Below are positions 1-6,981 of a stretch of 8,514 nt of DNA, piece by piece (position 1 is the first letter of the stretch; every line of letters begins with the position of its first letter). The stretch is from assembly GCA_019424865.1 (NCBI GenBank), contig JAHYYS010000085.1, forward strand, positions 1-8,514. Direction: 5' to 3'. Origin of the DNA: a bacterium (lineage in GTDB: Bacteria; Bacillota; Clostridia; Oscillospirales; Oscillospiraceae). Made by a program: the position numbers and the translations under genes. The notes below the pieces were generated by a model. That model saw nothing but the letters and a program-made list of their open reading frames with translations, was not told the DNA's origin and ran no database searches.

Positions 1-1
1 C

Positions 2-220
2 CCCCCCATCATCATGGCCGACGAGCCCACCGGCGCCCTGGACTCCAAGACAGGCCAGCATGTGCTGGAGATCCTCCGCCAGCTTAACAGAGAGGGCTCC
101 ACCATTATTCTGATTACCCATGACAACGGCATCGCCGCCCAGGCCCGGCGGCGGGTCCATCTGTCCGACGGCAAAATCATCGCCGACGAGCGGGGAGGAG
201 AGGAGGCGGCAGCACAATGA
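2..220 (+). CDS. ABC transporter ATP-binding subunit, MacB/LolD type (3' end only)
   Basis: This is the last 72 codons of an ATPase whose start lies outside the window. The visible part begins at the Walker B segment (IIMADEPTGALD, with the catalytic Glu after Asp), includes the D-loop GALD, and carries the switch histidine in LITHD, followed by the usual C-terminal strand LSDGKII. DEPTGALD is characteristic of the MacB/LolD/YknY group of ATPases, which power type VII ABC mechanotransmission systems rather than ordinary importers. The stop overlaps the start of the permease gene in ATGA (217-220), so the two are translationally coupled and surely form one complex at the inner face of the membrane. 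Walker A and the signature motif are upstream and cannot be judged. The substrate is unknown. Confidence 0.93.
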   Translation, partial: PPIIMADEPTGALDSKTGQHVLEILRQLNREGSTIILITHDNGIAAQARRRVHLSDGKIIADERGGEEAAAQ

Positions 221-1452
221 ATTTGATGCAGGCGTTTAAGATGGCCTTTAAATCCATCTCCTCCAAAAAGACCCGCTCCTTTCTCACCATGCTGGGCATT
301 ATCATCGGCGTGGCCTCGGTGGTGGTGATGGTCTCGGTGGTCTCCGGCCAGAACAAGCGGAACATGGAGTACTACGAGAAAATGGGCGACAACAAAATCA
401 CCATCAATGCCAACTCCTATACCGGGCAGAATATGGATCAGATTCTCAATGACTTTATTCTGCGTTTGGGAGATTCGGTCATCGGCATCACCCCGAATAT
501 TCAGCTTTTTGGGAACGAAATGCTGGTCAAGTACGGCGCCAAGACCTATTCCACCCAGAACTATGAAAACTGGGAGGAGATGGTCCAGGTGGTACTGGGC
601 AACGACAGATACGGCGTGTGCAACAACTATCAGCTGGCCGGAGGACGGGAGCTGTCCTATCTGGACATAGAGAATGCCAGCAATGTATGCGTTTTGGGCG
701 GCGGATTAAAGCAGATGCTGTTTGATTACACCGACCCGGTGGGAGAGACCATCACCATCAACGGCATCCCCTATCTGGTGATCGGGTGGTATGCACAAAA
801 GGACATCTCCTACTACCCGGAGGTAGACAATATCGTGCTGCTGCCTTATACCCTGAACCGCTCGCTGAACAAAAACCAGACCATTTCGGCCTGGACGGTG
901 AAGGCGGCCTCCGCCTCCGCCACCACCCATGTGATTACCCAGCTGGACGGCTTTCTCAACGGCATGTTTCCTCAGGATGAAACCGGCACGCGGCAGGGCG
1001 GAGACTTTTATGTGTCCAGCGACAACTCCTGGCAGAATCAGATGCAGCAGGCCAGCCTGATGCAGACCCTGGTTATGGGCGGCATTGCAGCCATCTCCCT
1101 GCTGGTGGGCGGCATCGGCATTATGAATATCATGCTGGTCACCGTCACCGAGCGTACCCGGGAGATCGGCATCCGCAAAGCCATCGGCGCGGAGCGGCGC
1201 TCCATCATCGCCCAATTCTTGATTGAGGCGGCCGTCATCTGCGGCATCGGCGGAATTATCGGTATTGTCATCGGATGCCTGGGGACCCGGATTGCGGGCA
1301 AATTCCTGCTTCAGGGGATGGTCCTGTGGCCAAACCAGACGATCACCATCGGGGCCTTCCTCTTCTCGGTGGTGCTGGGTGTGCTGTTTGGACTGTATCC
1401 CGCCGTGAAGGCCTCCGGCCTGCAGCCGGTGGAGGCCCTGCGGGCGGAGTGA
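217..1452 (+). CDS. ABC transporter permease, MacB/FtsX family
   Basis: This 411-residue protein has the MacB layout. A short cytoplasmic N-terminus is followed by a first membrane helix at about residues 22-43 (LGIIIGVASVVVMVSVV). A large extracytoplasmic domain spans about 45-280, and three helices lie at about 284-308, 333-358 and 374-394. The family hallmark TERTREIGIRKAIGA (311-325) follows the second helix, and the C-terminus carries the typical YPAVKASGLQPVEALR. AGGAGG at 201-206 lies 10 bases before the ATG and supports this start. Known relatives (MacB, YknZ, LolC/E) transmit ATPase motion to extracytoplasmic partners to expel peptides, toxins or lipoproteins. Here the preceding ATPase is the partner; a membrane-fusion adaptor, if any, would be upstream of the window. 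The extracytoplasmic domain has two cysteines (135 and 158). The substrate cannot be told from sequence. Confidence 0.93.
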   Translation: MNLMQAFKMAFKSISSKKTRSFLTMLGIIIGVASVVVMVSVVSGQNKRNMEYYEKMGDNKITINANSYTGQNMDQILNDFILRLGDSVIGITPNIQLFGNEMLVKYGAKTYSTQNYENWEEMVQVVLGNDRYGVCNNYQLAGGRELSYLDIENASNVCVLGGGLKQMLFDYTDPVGETITINGIPYLVIGWYAQKDISYYPEVDNIVLLPYTLNRSLNKNQTISAWTVKAASASATTHVITQLDGFLNGMFPQDETGTRQGGDFYVSSDNSWQNQMQQASLMQTLVMGGIAAISLLVGGIGIMNIMLVTVTERTREIGIRKAIGAERRSIIAQFLIEAAVICGIGGIIGIVIGCLGTRIAGKFLLQGMVLWPNQTITIGAFLFSVVLGVLFGLYPAVKASGLQPVEALRAE

Positions 1453-1481
1453 CGAGAAAAGATGATAGGAGAATGAAAGCT

Positions 1482-3785
1482 ATGAGAATCAAACGCTTCC
1501 TGACCGCCGTTACGGCGGCCGCCCTGGCTGCGGCCCTGGCCATGCCTCTGCCGGCCGCCGCTGCCGGGTCGTCATACAGCGATATTTCAGATCCCGCCAC
1601 GGCGGTCAATGCGGACATCCTGCGCCTGATGGGGGTGGCGGCCGGCTCCGGGAACAACCAGTTCAACCCCAACGGCGGCCTGACCCGGGCGGAATTCTGC
1701 ACCATGGTGGTCAAGTTTATGCAGCGGGGGGACGAGGTGCCCATCTATGCCACCCGCACTATTTTCTCTGACGTAACCGCCAGCCACTGGGGGCTGGGGT
1801 ATGTGAACCTGGCCGCCTCCATCAATGTGGGCACGGCAGAGGCCCCCGCGGCCCTGATTGCCGGAGTGGGTGACGGCCGGTTTGAGCCCGACTCCCCCAT
1901 CACCCAGGCTCAGGCTGTCACCATTCTGATCCGGGTACTGAAATACAGCGGAGAACAGACGGGTGCGGTTTGGCCCCAGAGCTATATGAATCTGGCCGGA
2001 TCCATCGGCCTGACAGAGGGCCTGCCCGCCGACTATAACCGCCCCCTTACCCGGGCCCAGGCGGCCCAGCTGTTTGTCAACGCCCTGAGCTGTAAGACAG
2101 GGGAGGGGACAGTATACTATAAGTCTCTGGGCCAGACCACGGACGGGGTCATCGTGCTGGCCGTCAATGTGGAGACGGATGACGGCAGCGCCAACGGCGC
2201 TATCCGCACCTCCGCCAACAAGGAGTCCGAGGCCTATCTGCCTGCATCCGGCCAGGCCAATCCCACCGCCCTTCAGGGCAAGCGGGGGGCGCTGGTCCTC
2301 AATGATAAAAATGAGATCATCACCTTTGTCCCCGACGACAGCAGCGCCACCACCATTACCCTGTCCGGGGATGCCCAGCCCAGCTATGTGAAGGGCAGCA
2401 ACGGCAGCCAGTATACCATGTCCGGCGATACCATCCTCTATACGGCCGCCGCCTCCGAGGGCAAGCCCTATGTCCAGGGGTATACCGACCTGAAGTCGGG
2501 CACCCAGATTACCATGTATTCCGAGCGGGGCAAAATTGTAGCCGTCTATGCCGGCGGCGCGGCGAGCGCCTCCGCCGACGCGGTGGTGGTCATGGGCAGC
2601 CCCAGCACCGCCATGTTCCACCAGCTCACCGGCGGCGTGACCAACTTCACCATCCAGAAGAACCGCCAGTCCATCCGCATGTCGGATATCCAGCCCTATG
2701 ACGTGGTGACCTATGACAGCCTGAGCAACACTCTGGTGGTGTCCGACCTGCGGCTGACCTGCATCTATGAGGACGCCGCCCCCAATGCCAAGGCCCCCAC
2801 CAGCATCCGGGTGCTGGGTAAGGACTTTGAGGTGCTGGACAGCGCCTGGGACAGTGTGGATGACTTCTCCCTGGGCGACCGGGTGACCCTGCTGCTCACC
2901 GCCGACGGCAAGGTGGCCGGCATGGCACAGCCCGGCAGCCAGGCCCGTTCCACCGCCATCGGCGTGGCGGGCACCGGTTCGGCGGAGATGTTCCTGCCCA
3001 ACGGCTCCACCGTGACCCTGACGGGCACTGTCTCCAACAGCAGCGTCGACGGCCAGCTGGTCTCCCTCTCCTCCGGGGCCCGGGGCAAGATCAGCGCCGC
3101 CAAGCTCACCTCCAAGAGCGCGCCCGGGGACTTTGACCCCGCGGCCATGAAGCTGGGCGACTACACCGTAACCGCCGGCGTGCAGGTCTTTGAAAAGGCG
3201 GGCAGCGCCGTGGCCAATATCAGCCTGGCCGCTCTGGACGGCACGGCCATCAAGGCGGGGGACATTGACACCTATCACCTGAACACCTCCGGCATGGTGG
3301 ACTACATCGTGCTGGACGCCGTCACCGGCGACGCCTATACCTACGGCATTCTGGAGGAAGATACCAAAACTGGTGGCGTGGAAATGCAGTATACCAACCG
3401 GACAGTGAAGGTGCATAATCACAAAGGAGCTGGAGACGAAATGATCACCGGCTATTCCTTCAAGGACGGGGCCTTCGGCGGCGCGGCCAAGGGCTTCGGC
3501 TCTCTGGACGGCCTGCCCAAGGCGGCCTCGGTGATTGAGCTGACCGAGATCAAAAAGGTCTCCCCCTCCGACTTCTTCGAAAGCCAGGGCGTCATGTATG
3601 TCAACGCCGGGGGCCGGACCTACCGGGTGGACGACGACGTGGAGTGCTATAAGAAGGACACCAAGAGCTGGTTTACTGAGGAGACGGGCGAGGCCCGTCT
3701 GGCCAGCTGCCGTGCCTTCTCCAGCGACCTGACCATCTATGTGGATCCCATCGGTCAGAAGGTGCGGATTGTCCAGGCCAACTGA
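1482..3785 (+). CDS. Secreted S-layer homology (SLH) domain protein
   Basis: From ATG 1482 the protein has 767 residues. It opens with a signal peptide: basic MRIKRF, an Ala/Leu-rich core, and an AAAA-type cleavage region near residues 25-29. Three SLH repeats follow at about 31-80 (core NPNGGLTRAEFCTMVVKFM), 92-154 (FSDVTASHWG, then FEPDSPITQAQAVTIL) and 163-205 (YNRPLTRAQAAQLFV). Such triplets bind pyruvylated secondary cell-wall polymer and hold proteins at the surface. The remaining 560 residues are Gly/Ser/Thr/Asp-rich and strand-like, with no domain I recognise, no visible enzymatic motif, no sortase signal and no C-terminal helix. AGGAG at 1467-1471 lies 10 bases before ATG 1482 but only 1 base before the in-frame ATG at 1473, so I prefer 1482; 1473 adds MKA. 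The gene follows the permease by 29 bases without a terminator, so it is probably co-transcribed with the transporter. Function beyond surface anchoring is unknown. Confidence 0.92.
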   Translation: MRIKRFLTAVTAAALAAALAMPLPAAAAGSSYSDISDPATAVNADILRLMGVAAGSGNNQFNPNGGLTRAEFCTMVVKFMQRGDEVPIYATRTIFSDVTASHWGLGYVNLAASINVGTAEAPAALIAGVGDGRFEPDSPITQAQAVTILIRVLKYSGEQTGAVWPQSYMNLAGSIGLTEGLPADYNRPLTRAQAAQLFVNALSCKTGEGTVYYKSLGQTTDGVIVLAVNVETDDGSANGAIRTSANKESEAYLPASGQANPTALQGKRGALVLNDKNEIITFVPDDSSATTITLSGDAQPSYVKGSNGSQYTMSGDTILYTAAASEGKPYVQGYTDLKSGTQITMYSERGKIVAVYAGGAASASADAVVVMGSPSTAMFHQLTGGVTNFTIQKNRQSIRMSDIQPYDVVTYDSLSNTLVVSDLRLTCIYEDAAPNAKAPTSIRVLGKDFEVLDSAWDSVDDFSLGDRVTLLLTADGKVAGMAQPGSQARSTAIGVAGTGSAEMFLPNGSTVTLTGTVSNSSVDGQLVSLSSGARGKISAAKLTSKSAPGDFDPAAMKLGDYTVTAGVQVFEKAGSAVANISLAALDGTAIKAGDIDTYHLNTSGMVDYIVLDAVTGDAYTYGILEEDTKTGGVEMQYTNRTVKVHNHKGAGDEMITGYSFKDGAFGGAAKGFGSLDGLPKAASVIELTEIKKVSPSDFFESQGVMYVNAGGRTYRVDDDVECYKKDTKSWFTEETGEARLASCRAFSSDLTIYVDPIGQKVRIVQAN

Positions 3786-3797
3786 GGTCCTGGTCAC

Positions 3798-3850
3798 AAA
3801 AAACCGCTGTGGGGCGGCCCAAACGGGCCGCCCCACAGCGGCTTTATTTT
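3798..3850. terminator. Bidirectional rho-independent terminator
   Basis: A perfect 17-bp GC-rich stem (3804-3820 with 3825-3841) encloses the 4-base loop AAAC. On the plus strand it is followed by CTTTATTTT. On the minus strand, the run of six A at 3798-3803 becomes a U tract. It lies between the convergent ends of the SLH gene (stop at 3785) and the HAD gene (minus-strand stop at 3861), so it can end transcription from both sides. Confidence 0.95.
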
Positions 3851-3860
3851 CTCTGGATTC

Positions 3861-4511
3861 TCAGCGGGACAGGAGGGGCAGCTCCCCGGTGAAGGAGAAG
3901 GGAAAGCGCCCGGGACCGCAGATAGCGGCCATCTCCTCCGCACGGTCGGCGAAGATGGGGTCAGCCACGCCGAAGACCTGCCAGCCCGCCTGCTTTGCCG
4001 CCCCGCAGTAGACGGGGGAGTCGTCAAACAGCACGCATTCCCCCGGCTCCGCTCCGCACAGCTCCGCCGCCCGGCGGTACAGGGCCGGATCCCGCTTTTC
4101 CAGGCCCAGCTCCGCCACCGTCAGCACCCGCTCCAGCAGGGGCTCCAGGCCGTGATGCGCCAGAGCCGCCCGGCACAGATTGGGCATGCAGGAAGTGAGC
4201 AGGGCGCACCGGATCCCGGCCCGGCCGGCCCGGCGGAGAAAGTCCAGGCCCCCCGGCTTCAGTTCCAGCTGACTGGCATAGGCCTCCCGGGCCAGCTCGT
4301 GCCAGGCCGCCACAATCTCCCCGGCGGAGAGGGGCAGGCCGAAATACTGCCGGGTATACTCCGCTGCGTCGGCAAAGGCGTGGTGGGTGACATAGTCGGT
4401 GTAGTCCTCCGGCACCGGCGCTATGCCGTGCTGGCCCAGAAACCGGATGTCGATCTCCAGCCAGATGCTGTTGGAATCCAGTAGGGTGCCGTCCAAATCA
4501 AAAAAGTACAT
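3861..4511 (-). CDS. HAD-superfamily hydrolase, beta-phosphoglucomutase/phosphatase-like
   Basis: This 216-residue protein carries all four HAD motifs. Motif I is DLDGTLLD, with nucleophile Asp5 and acid/base Asp7. Motif II is the LLTS segment around residues 104-107. The motif III lysine is in EKRDP (Lys139), and motif IV is LFDDSP (Asp163, Asp164). Residues of about 15-88 between motifs I and II form a helical C1-type cap, as in the subfamily of phosphoglycolate phosphatase and beta-phosphoglucomutase. It is a cytosolic Mg-dependent phosphatase or phosphomutase; the substrate cannot be assigned. The minus-strand GGAGG at 4518-4522 sits 6 bases before the ATG and fixes the start. The gene lies 93 bases downstream of the DNA glycosylase on the same strand with no clear terminator or promoter between them, so read-through from the glycosylase promoter is likely. 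A link to repair, such as removal of damaged-nucleotide phosphates, would be speculation. Confidence 0.9.
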   Translation of the reverse strand: MYFFDLDGTLLDSNSIWLEIDIRFLGQHGIAPVPEDYTDYVTHHAFADAAEYTRQYFGLPLSAGEIVAAWHELAREAYASQLELKPGGLDFLRRAGRAGIRCALLTSCMPNLCRAALAHHGLEPLLERVLTVAELGLEKRDPALYRRAAELCGAEPGECVLFDDSPVYCGAAKQAGWQVFGVADPIFADRAEEMAAICGPGRFPFSFTGELPLLSR

Positions 4512-4563
4512 GGAAAACCTCCGTGAGTCGGTTGAAAAAGTCGGTCTGTCTTTCGTGGGACGT

Positions 4564-4575
4564 GTCAGGCCTGAC
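4564..4575. repeat. 12-bp perfect palindrome between glycosylase and HAD genes
   Basis: GTCAGGCCTGAC is a perfect inverted repeat in the 93-base gap between two minus-strand genes. As RNA it would form at best a 4-bp stem with a 4-base loop, and no U tract follows directly, so it is not a convincing terminator. It could be a protein-binding site or chance in GC-rich DNA. Confidence 0.4.
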
Positions 4576-4604
4576 GTACACGCCGCCGGATGCAGGACAG
4601 GAAG

Positions 4605-5201
4605 CTACTCCTCCGTCCAGAACCGCCAGGGGAAGTGGACGGCCTCCTGGGCGTAGTCGATGCCGATGCGCTCTCCCGTGAAGATGTGCCCGGGGGCGTC
4701 TCCGGCGCAGACGTACAGCGGTCCGCACGGAACGGTCACATCCAGGCCGTTCTGCTCCCGGGTGAGCAGCAGCCCCCGGCACAGCTTCCCCGGACCGTTG
4801 AGAAAATTCTTTTTCTGATAGGCAGTCATGGTGTCCATCTTGCATCCAAAACGGTTTTTTGCTATAATATCCCCGTTTGCGACGGCCTGCGCCCCGCGGA
4901 TCAGCACGGCGCAGGGCTCCCCCTCCGGCTCGGTGACGAGATTGAGACAGTGGTACATGCCGTAGATCAGATAGAGATAGGCGGTGCCCGGCGGGGCGAA
5001 CAGGGTCTCGGTGCGGGGGGTGCGCTTATAGCCATAGGCGTGGCAGGCCTTGTCCACCGGGCCCACATAGGCCTCCGTCTCGGTGATGCGGCACACCAGC
5101 TGCTGCCCGTCCGGCAGCACCCGCACCAGATGCTGCCCCAGAAGGTCGCGGGCCACCGCCAGGGTGTCCCGGTTATAAAAAGAGCGGGGAAGGATGTCCA
5201 A
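4605..5201 (-). CDS. mpg: 3-methyladenine DNA glycosylase, MPG/AAG family (TTG start)
   Basis: From the proposed TTG start the protein has 198 residues, the usual size for bacterial MPG. It excises alkylated purines such as 3-methyladenine and hypoxanthine to start base-excision repair. Family landmarks are intact: DILPRSFYNRDTLAVARDLLG at the N-terminus, then ETEAYVGPVDKACHA with the presumed catalytic Glu43 and base-stacking Tyr45 and His54. TPRTETLFAPPGTAYLY leads into YGMYHCLN, where Tyr80 matches the DNA-intercalating tyrosine of human AAG and Asn87 its pocket asparagine. NGPGKLCRGLLL completes the set. The same frame stays open upstream to 5441, but those extra residues resemble no MPG sequence and lie partly over the divergent transporter gene. 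A strong promoter at 5259-5288 would start RNA near 5252, and GGGAGG at 5212-5217 is 10 bases before the TTG. No ATG lies between that RNA start and the conserved domain. The HAD gene follows on the same strand. Confidence 0.92.
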   Translation of the reverse strand: MDILPRSFYNRDTLAVARDLLGQHLVRVLPDGQQLVCRITETEAYVGPVDKACHAYGYKRTPRTETLFAPPGTAYLYLIYGMYHCLNLVTEPEGEPCAVLIRGAQAVANGDIIAKNRFGCKMDTMTAYQKKNFLNGPGKLCRGLLLTREQNGLDVTVPCGPLYVCAGDAPGHIFTGERIGIDYAQEAVHFPWRFWTEE

Positions 5202-5258
5202 GGTGCTGTCGCCTCCCAGAATGAGATGCCGGCGCAGGCGGGCTGCCGCCGTCTTTTC

Positions 5259-5288
5259 ATCATAGCATACAGGCCCGCTATTTTGCAA
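5259..5288 (-). promoter_or_regulatory. Sigma-A-type promoter for the glycosylase (and probably HAD) gene
   Basis: On the minus strand, TTGCAA (5288-5283) and TATGAT (5264-5259) are separated by 18 bases. TGC directly precedes the -10 box, giving an extended -10. The expected RNA start is near 5252, leaving a leader of about 50 bases before the TTG start at 5201. The -35 box is only 16 bases from the ATG of the divergent transporter, so the two transcription units share a very compact control region. Confidence 0.75.
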
Positions 5289-5304
5289 TCCGGAGTTGAT
5301 GTTT

Positions 5305-6216
5305 ATGACGCCCGAGGCCATGCGGCGGCTGGCCAAGCCCATGCTGTTTTGTTCCGCCCTGATTTGGGGTACCTCCTTTTTTATCATGAAAAACGCCCTG
5401 GATGCGGTGCCGGTCTTCTTCCTGCTGGCCATCCGGTTCACGGCCGGGGCGGTGCTGCTGGCCCTGGTGTGCTGGAAGCGCTGGAAGGCCTTTACCCCCG
5501 ACTATCTGTGGCGGGGGGCCATAATGGGGGGCTTTTTGTGTCTGGCCTACTCGGTGCAGACCTTTGGACTGGCCCTCACCACCCCCTCCAAGAACGCCTT
5601 TCTCACGGCGGTGTACTGTGTCATCGTGCCCTTTCTTACCTGGGCAGTGGTGAAGGTGCGGCCCGACCGGTATAACATTGCCGCCGCCCTGCTGTGTGTC
5701 ACCGGGGTGGGACTGGTCTCTCTCAACGACCAGCTGACCATCAATGCCGGCGACCTGCTCACCCTGGTGTGCGCCCTGTTCTATGCCTCCCACATTGTGG
5801 CGGTGGCCAAGGTTTCCCCGGGAAAAGATATCTCCCTGCTCACCGTGTTTCAGTTTGCCTTTGCGGCGCTCTTCGCCTGGATCGGCGGCCTGCTGACCGA
5901 GGAGTTCCCGGCCTCCGCCCTGTCCGACCCGGCGGTGCTCCTCCCCCTGGCCTATCTGTGCATCATGGCCACCACCGTGGCGCTGCTGTTCCAGAATGTG
6001 GGGCAGGTGTGGTCCGACCCGGCCTCCGCCTCGGTGATCCTGTCTCTGGAATCGGTGTTCGGGGTGCTGTTCTCGGTGATCTTCTACGGCGACCCGGTGA
6101 CCGGCCGCCTGCTGGCCGGCTTCGCCCTGATTTTTGTGGCGGTGGTGTGCTCCGAGACCAAGTTCTCCTTCCTGCGCCGTCCCGCTGTCGCGGAAGCTCA
6201 GGACGTGAAACCGTGA
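5305..6216 (+). CDS. EamA/DMT-superfamily transporter
   Basis: From ATG 5305 the protein has 303 residues and ten hydrophobic segments, at about 11-29, 35-57, 69-90, 95-117, 122-140, 149-170, 176-198, 210-230, 242-261 and 266-283. This is two tandem EamA repeats of five helices. Family marks include ALIWGTSFFIMK in helix 1, TTPSKNAFLTAVYCVIVPFL in helices 3-4 and SASVILSLESVFGVLFSVIF near the end. DMT proteins move amino acids, nucleobases, sugars or other metabolites across the cytoplasmic membrane, often as exporters; no substrate is indicated here. GGAG at 5292-5295 is 9 bases before ATG 5305. The frame also opens with TTG at 5296 and ATG at 5299, which sit too close to that ribosome site. 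The gene is divergent from the glycosylase. No convincing promoter for it is visible (TATTTT at 5279-5284 would leave almost no leader), and no terminator follows. Confidence 0.93.
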   Translation: MTPEAMRRLAKPMLFCSALIWGTSFFIMKNALDAVPVFFLLAIRFTAGAVLLALVCWKRWKAFTPDYLWRGAIMGGFLCLAYSVQTFGLALTTPSKNAFLTAVYCVIVPFLTWAVVKVRPDRYNIAAALLCVTGVGLVSLNDQLTINAGDLLTLVCALFYASHIVAVAKVSPGKDISLLTVFQFAFAALFAWIGGLLTEEFPASALSDPAVLLPLAYLCIMATTVALLFQNVGQVWSDPASASVILSLESVFGVLFSVIFYGDPVTGRLLAGFALIFVAVVCSETKFSFLRRPAVAEAQDVKP

Positions 6217-6497
6217 GAAGCCGAAATTGTACCAGGACGCTCCCGGCGTTGGAACCGGGCCGGTGAAAAGGGGTATGCCCCGGAAGTAGAAAACAAGCTG
6301 TATCAGGTCATTGTTATGGAGAGATGGGGGTACACGTAATTTATCCCATTCGCAGCAAATTCTCGTGGAACACTCTGTGAAATAAGGTATAAGAATGAGA
6401 GAGGCGAGGGAATGGCAGCTTTTCCTGAAAACGAAATCCACTGTTTTTCAGAAGGCAGAACGCGCAATAATTTTGCTTGTTTCGGGCATGATCTGTA
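6217..6497. other. Gene-free region between transporter and superoxide reductase
   Basis: These 281 bases are more AT-rich than the genes on either side and hold no credible gene. Short hairpins are possible (CCCGG 6242-6246 with CCGGG 6255-6259; GGGG and CCCC at 6270-6281; CTGAAAA 6425-6431 with TTTTCAG 6445-6451). None has a U tract, so I see no true terminator for the transporter. GCAATAATTTTGC at 6464-6476 is an imperfect inverted repeat 21 bases upstream of the next -35 box. Confidence 0.6.
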
Positions 6498-6526
6498 TTG
6501 ACTTTTTTCGGCAGTCGGATTATAAT
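6498..6526 (+). promoter_or_regulatory. Consensus sigma-A promoter of the superoxide reductase gene
   Basis: TTGACT (6498-6503) and TATAAT (6521-6526) are separated by exactly 17 bases, one mismatch from full consensus. The RNA should start near 6533, giving a leader of about 26 bases that contains the ribosome site AGAGGAG at 6543-6549. The sequence around the -10 reads TTATAAT, which resembles one half of a PerR operator; a second half is not convincing. Confidence 0.88.
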
Positions 6527-6558
6527 AAAAAAACTAATAATGAGAGGAGTTATTGTTA

Positions 6559-6927
6559 ATGAAGTTTTATCGCTGCGACCACTGCGGGAATATCGTAACC
6601 TTTGTTCACTCCTCCGGCGTACCGGTGATGTGCTGCGGACAGAAGATGACGGAACTGGTGCCGGGGACGGTGGACGCTGCCGTGGAAAAGCATGTCCCAG
6701 TGGTAGAGGTAAATGGCACCCGGGTGGAGGTTAAGGTAGGCTCTGTGGCTCACCCCATGCTCCCTGAGCACTCCATCCAGTGGATTGCTGTGGAGACGAA
6801 CCAGGGCAGCCACATCAAATACCTCCAGCCCGGACAGGCTCCCGAGGCTTCTTTCGCCCTGTCCCAGGGCGAGACCGTGTCTGCTGTATATGAGTACTGC
6901 AATCTCCACGGCCTGTGGAAGGCGTAA
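6559..6927 (+). CDS. dfx: Desulfoferrodoxin, two-iron superoxide reductase
   Basis: This 122-residue cytosolic protein reduces superoxide to hydrogen peroxide without making oxygen, the usual route in anaerobes. The N-terminal desulforedoxin domain has four cysteines for the Fe(Cys)4 centre: Cys6 and Cys9 (CDHC), Cys25 and Cys26 (MCCGQKM). The catalytic domain has the full Fe(His)4Cys set: His45 in EKHVP, His65 in SVAHPM, His71 in PEHSIQW, and Cys114 and His117 in CNLHGLW. The substrate-steering Glu43-Lys44 pair is present. It is therefore class I (2Fe-SOR), near the usual 125 or so residues. ATG 6559 lies 9 bases after AGAGGAG; an in-frame TTG at 6553 is too close. The gene has its own promoter and terminator and is thus monocistronic. 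No rubredoxin or rubrerythrin partner is in the window, so the electron donor must be encoded elsewhere. Confidence 0.97.
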   Translation: MKFYRCDHCGNIVTFVHSSGVPVMCCGQKMTELVPGTVDAAVEKHVPVVEVNGTRVEVKVGSVAHPMLPEHSIQWIAVETNQGSHIKYLQPGQAPEASFALSQGETVSAVYEYCNLHGLWKA

Positions 6928-6945
6928 CAAAAGTCCATTTCTGAC

Positions 6946-6981
6946 AATCCCCTCAATCCACAACGGATTGAGGGGATTTCT
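6946..6981 (+). terminator. Rho-independent terminator of the superoxide reductase gene
   Basis: A perfect 14-bp stem (6946-6959 with 6965-6978) with the 5-base loop ACAAC starts 18 bases after the stop codon. The T-rich run TTTCTTCTT overlaps and follows its 3' arm. It closes the single-gene transcription unit. Confidence 0.9.

Noticed and set aside
1587..3836. A 749-codon open frame on the minus strand opposite the SLH gene
   Set aside because: It mirrors the GC-rich codon pattern of the SLH gene, is rich in Gly/His/Val without domain logic, and runs across the terminator. The plus-strand protein has a signal peptide and three SLH domains.
4526..4545. Direct repeat AGTCGGT (4526-4532 and 4539-4545) upstream of the HAD gene
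   Set aside because: Two 7-base copies are expected by chance and show no link to a promoter or structure.
4590..5675. A 361-codon plus-strand frame across the glycosylase and the transporter start
   Set aside because: It overlaps two well-supported genes, has no ribosome site or recognisable domain, and is an antisense shadow of the glycosylase.
6242..6283. GC-rich hairpins after the transporter gene as a terminator
   Set aside because: The stems are only 4-5 bp, compete with each other and have no T tract.
5278..6441. A 387-codon minus-strand frame opposite the EamA transporter
   Set aside because: The low-complexity Gly/His/Gln-rich product is typical of antisense frames in GC-rich DNA; the plus strand encodes a clear ten-helix protein.
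6412..6501. A 29-codon ORF (MAAFPENEIHCF...) after a purine-rich stretch upstream of the reductase
   Set aside because: It has no recognisable features and poor ribosome-site spacing, and it runs into the -35 box of the reductase promoter. Most likely chance.
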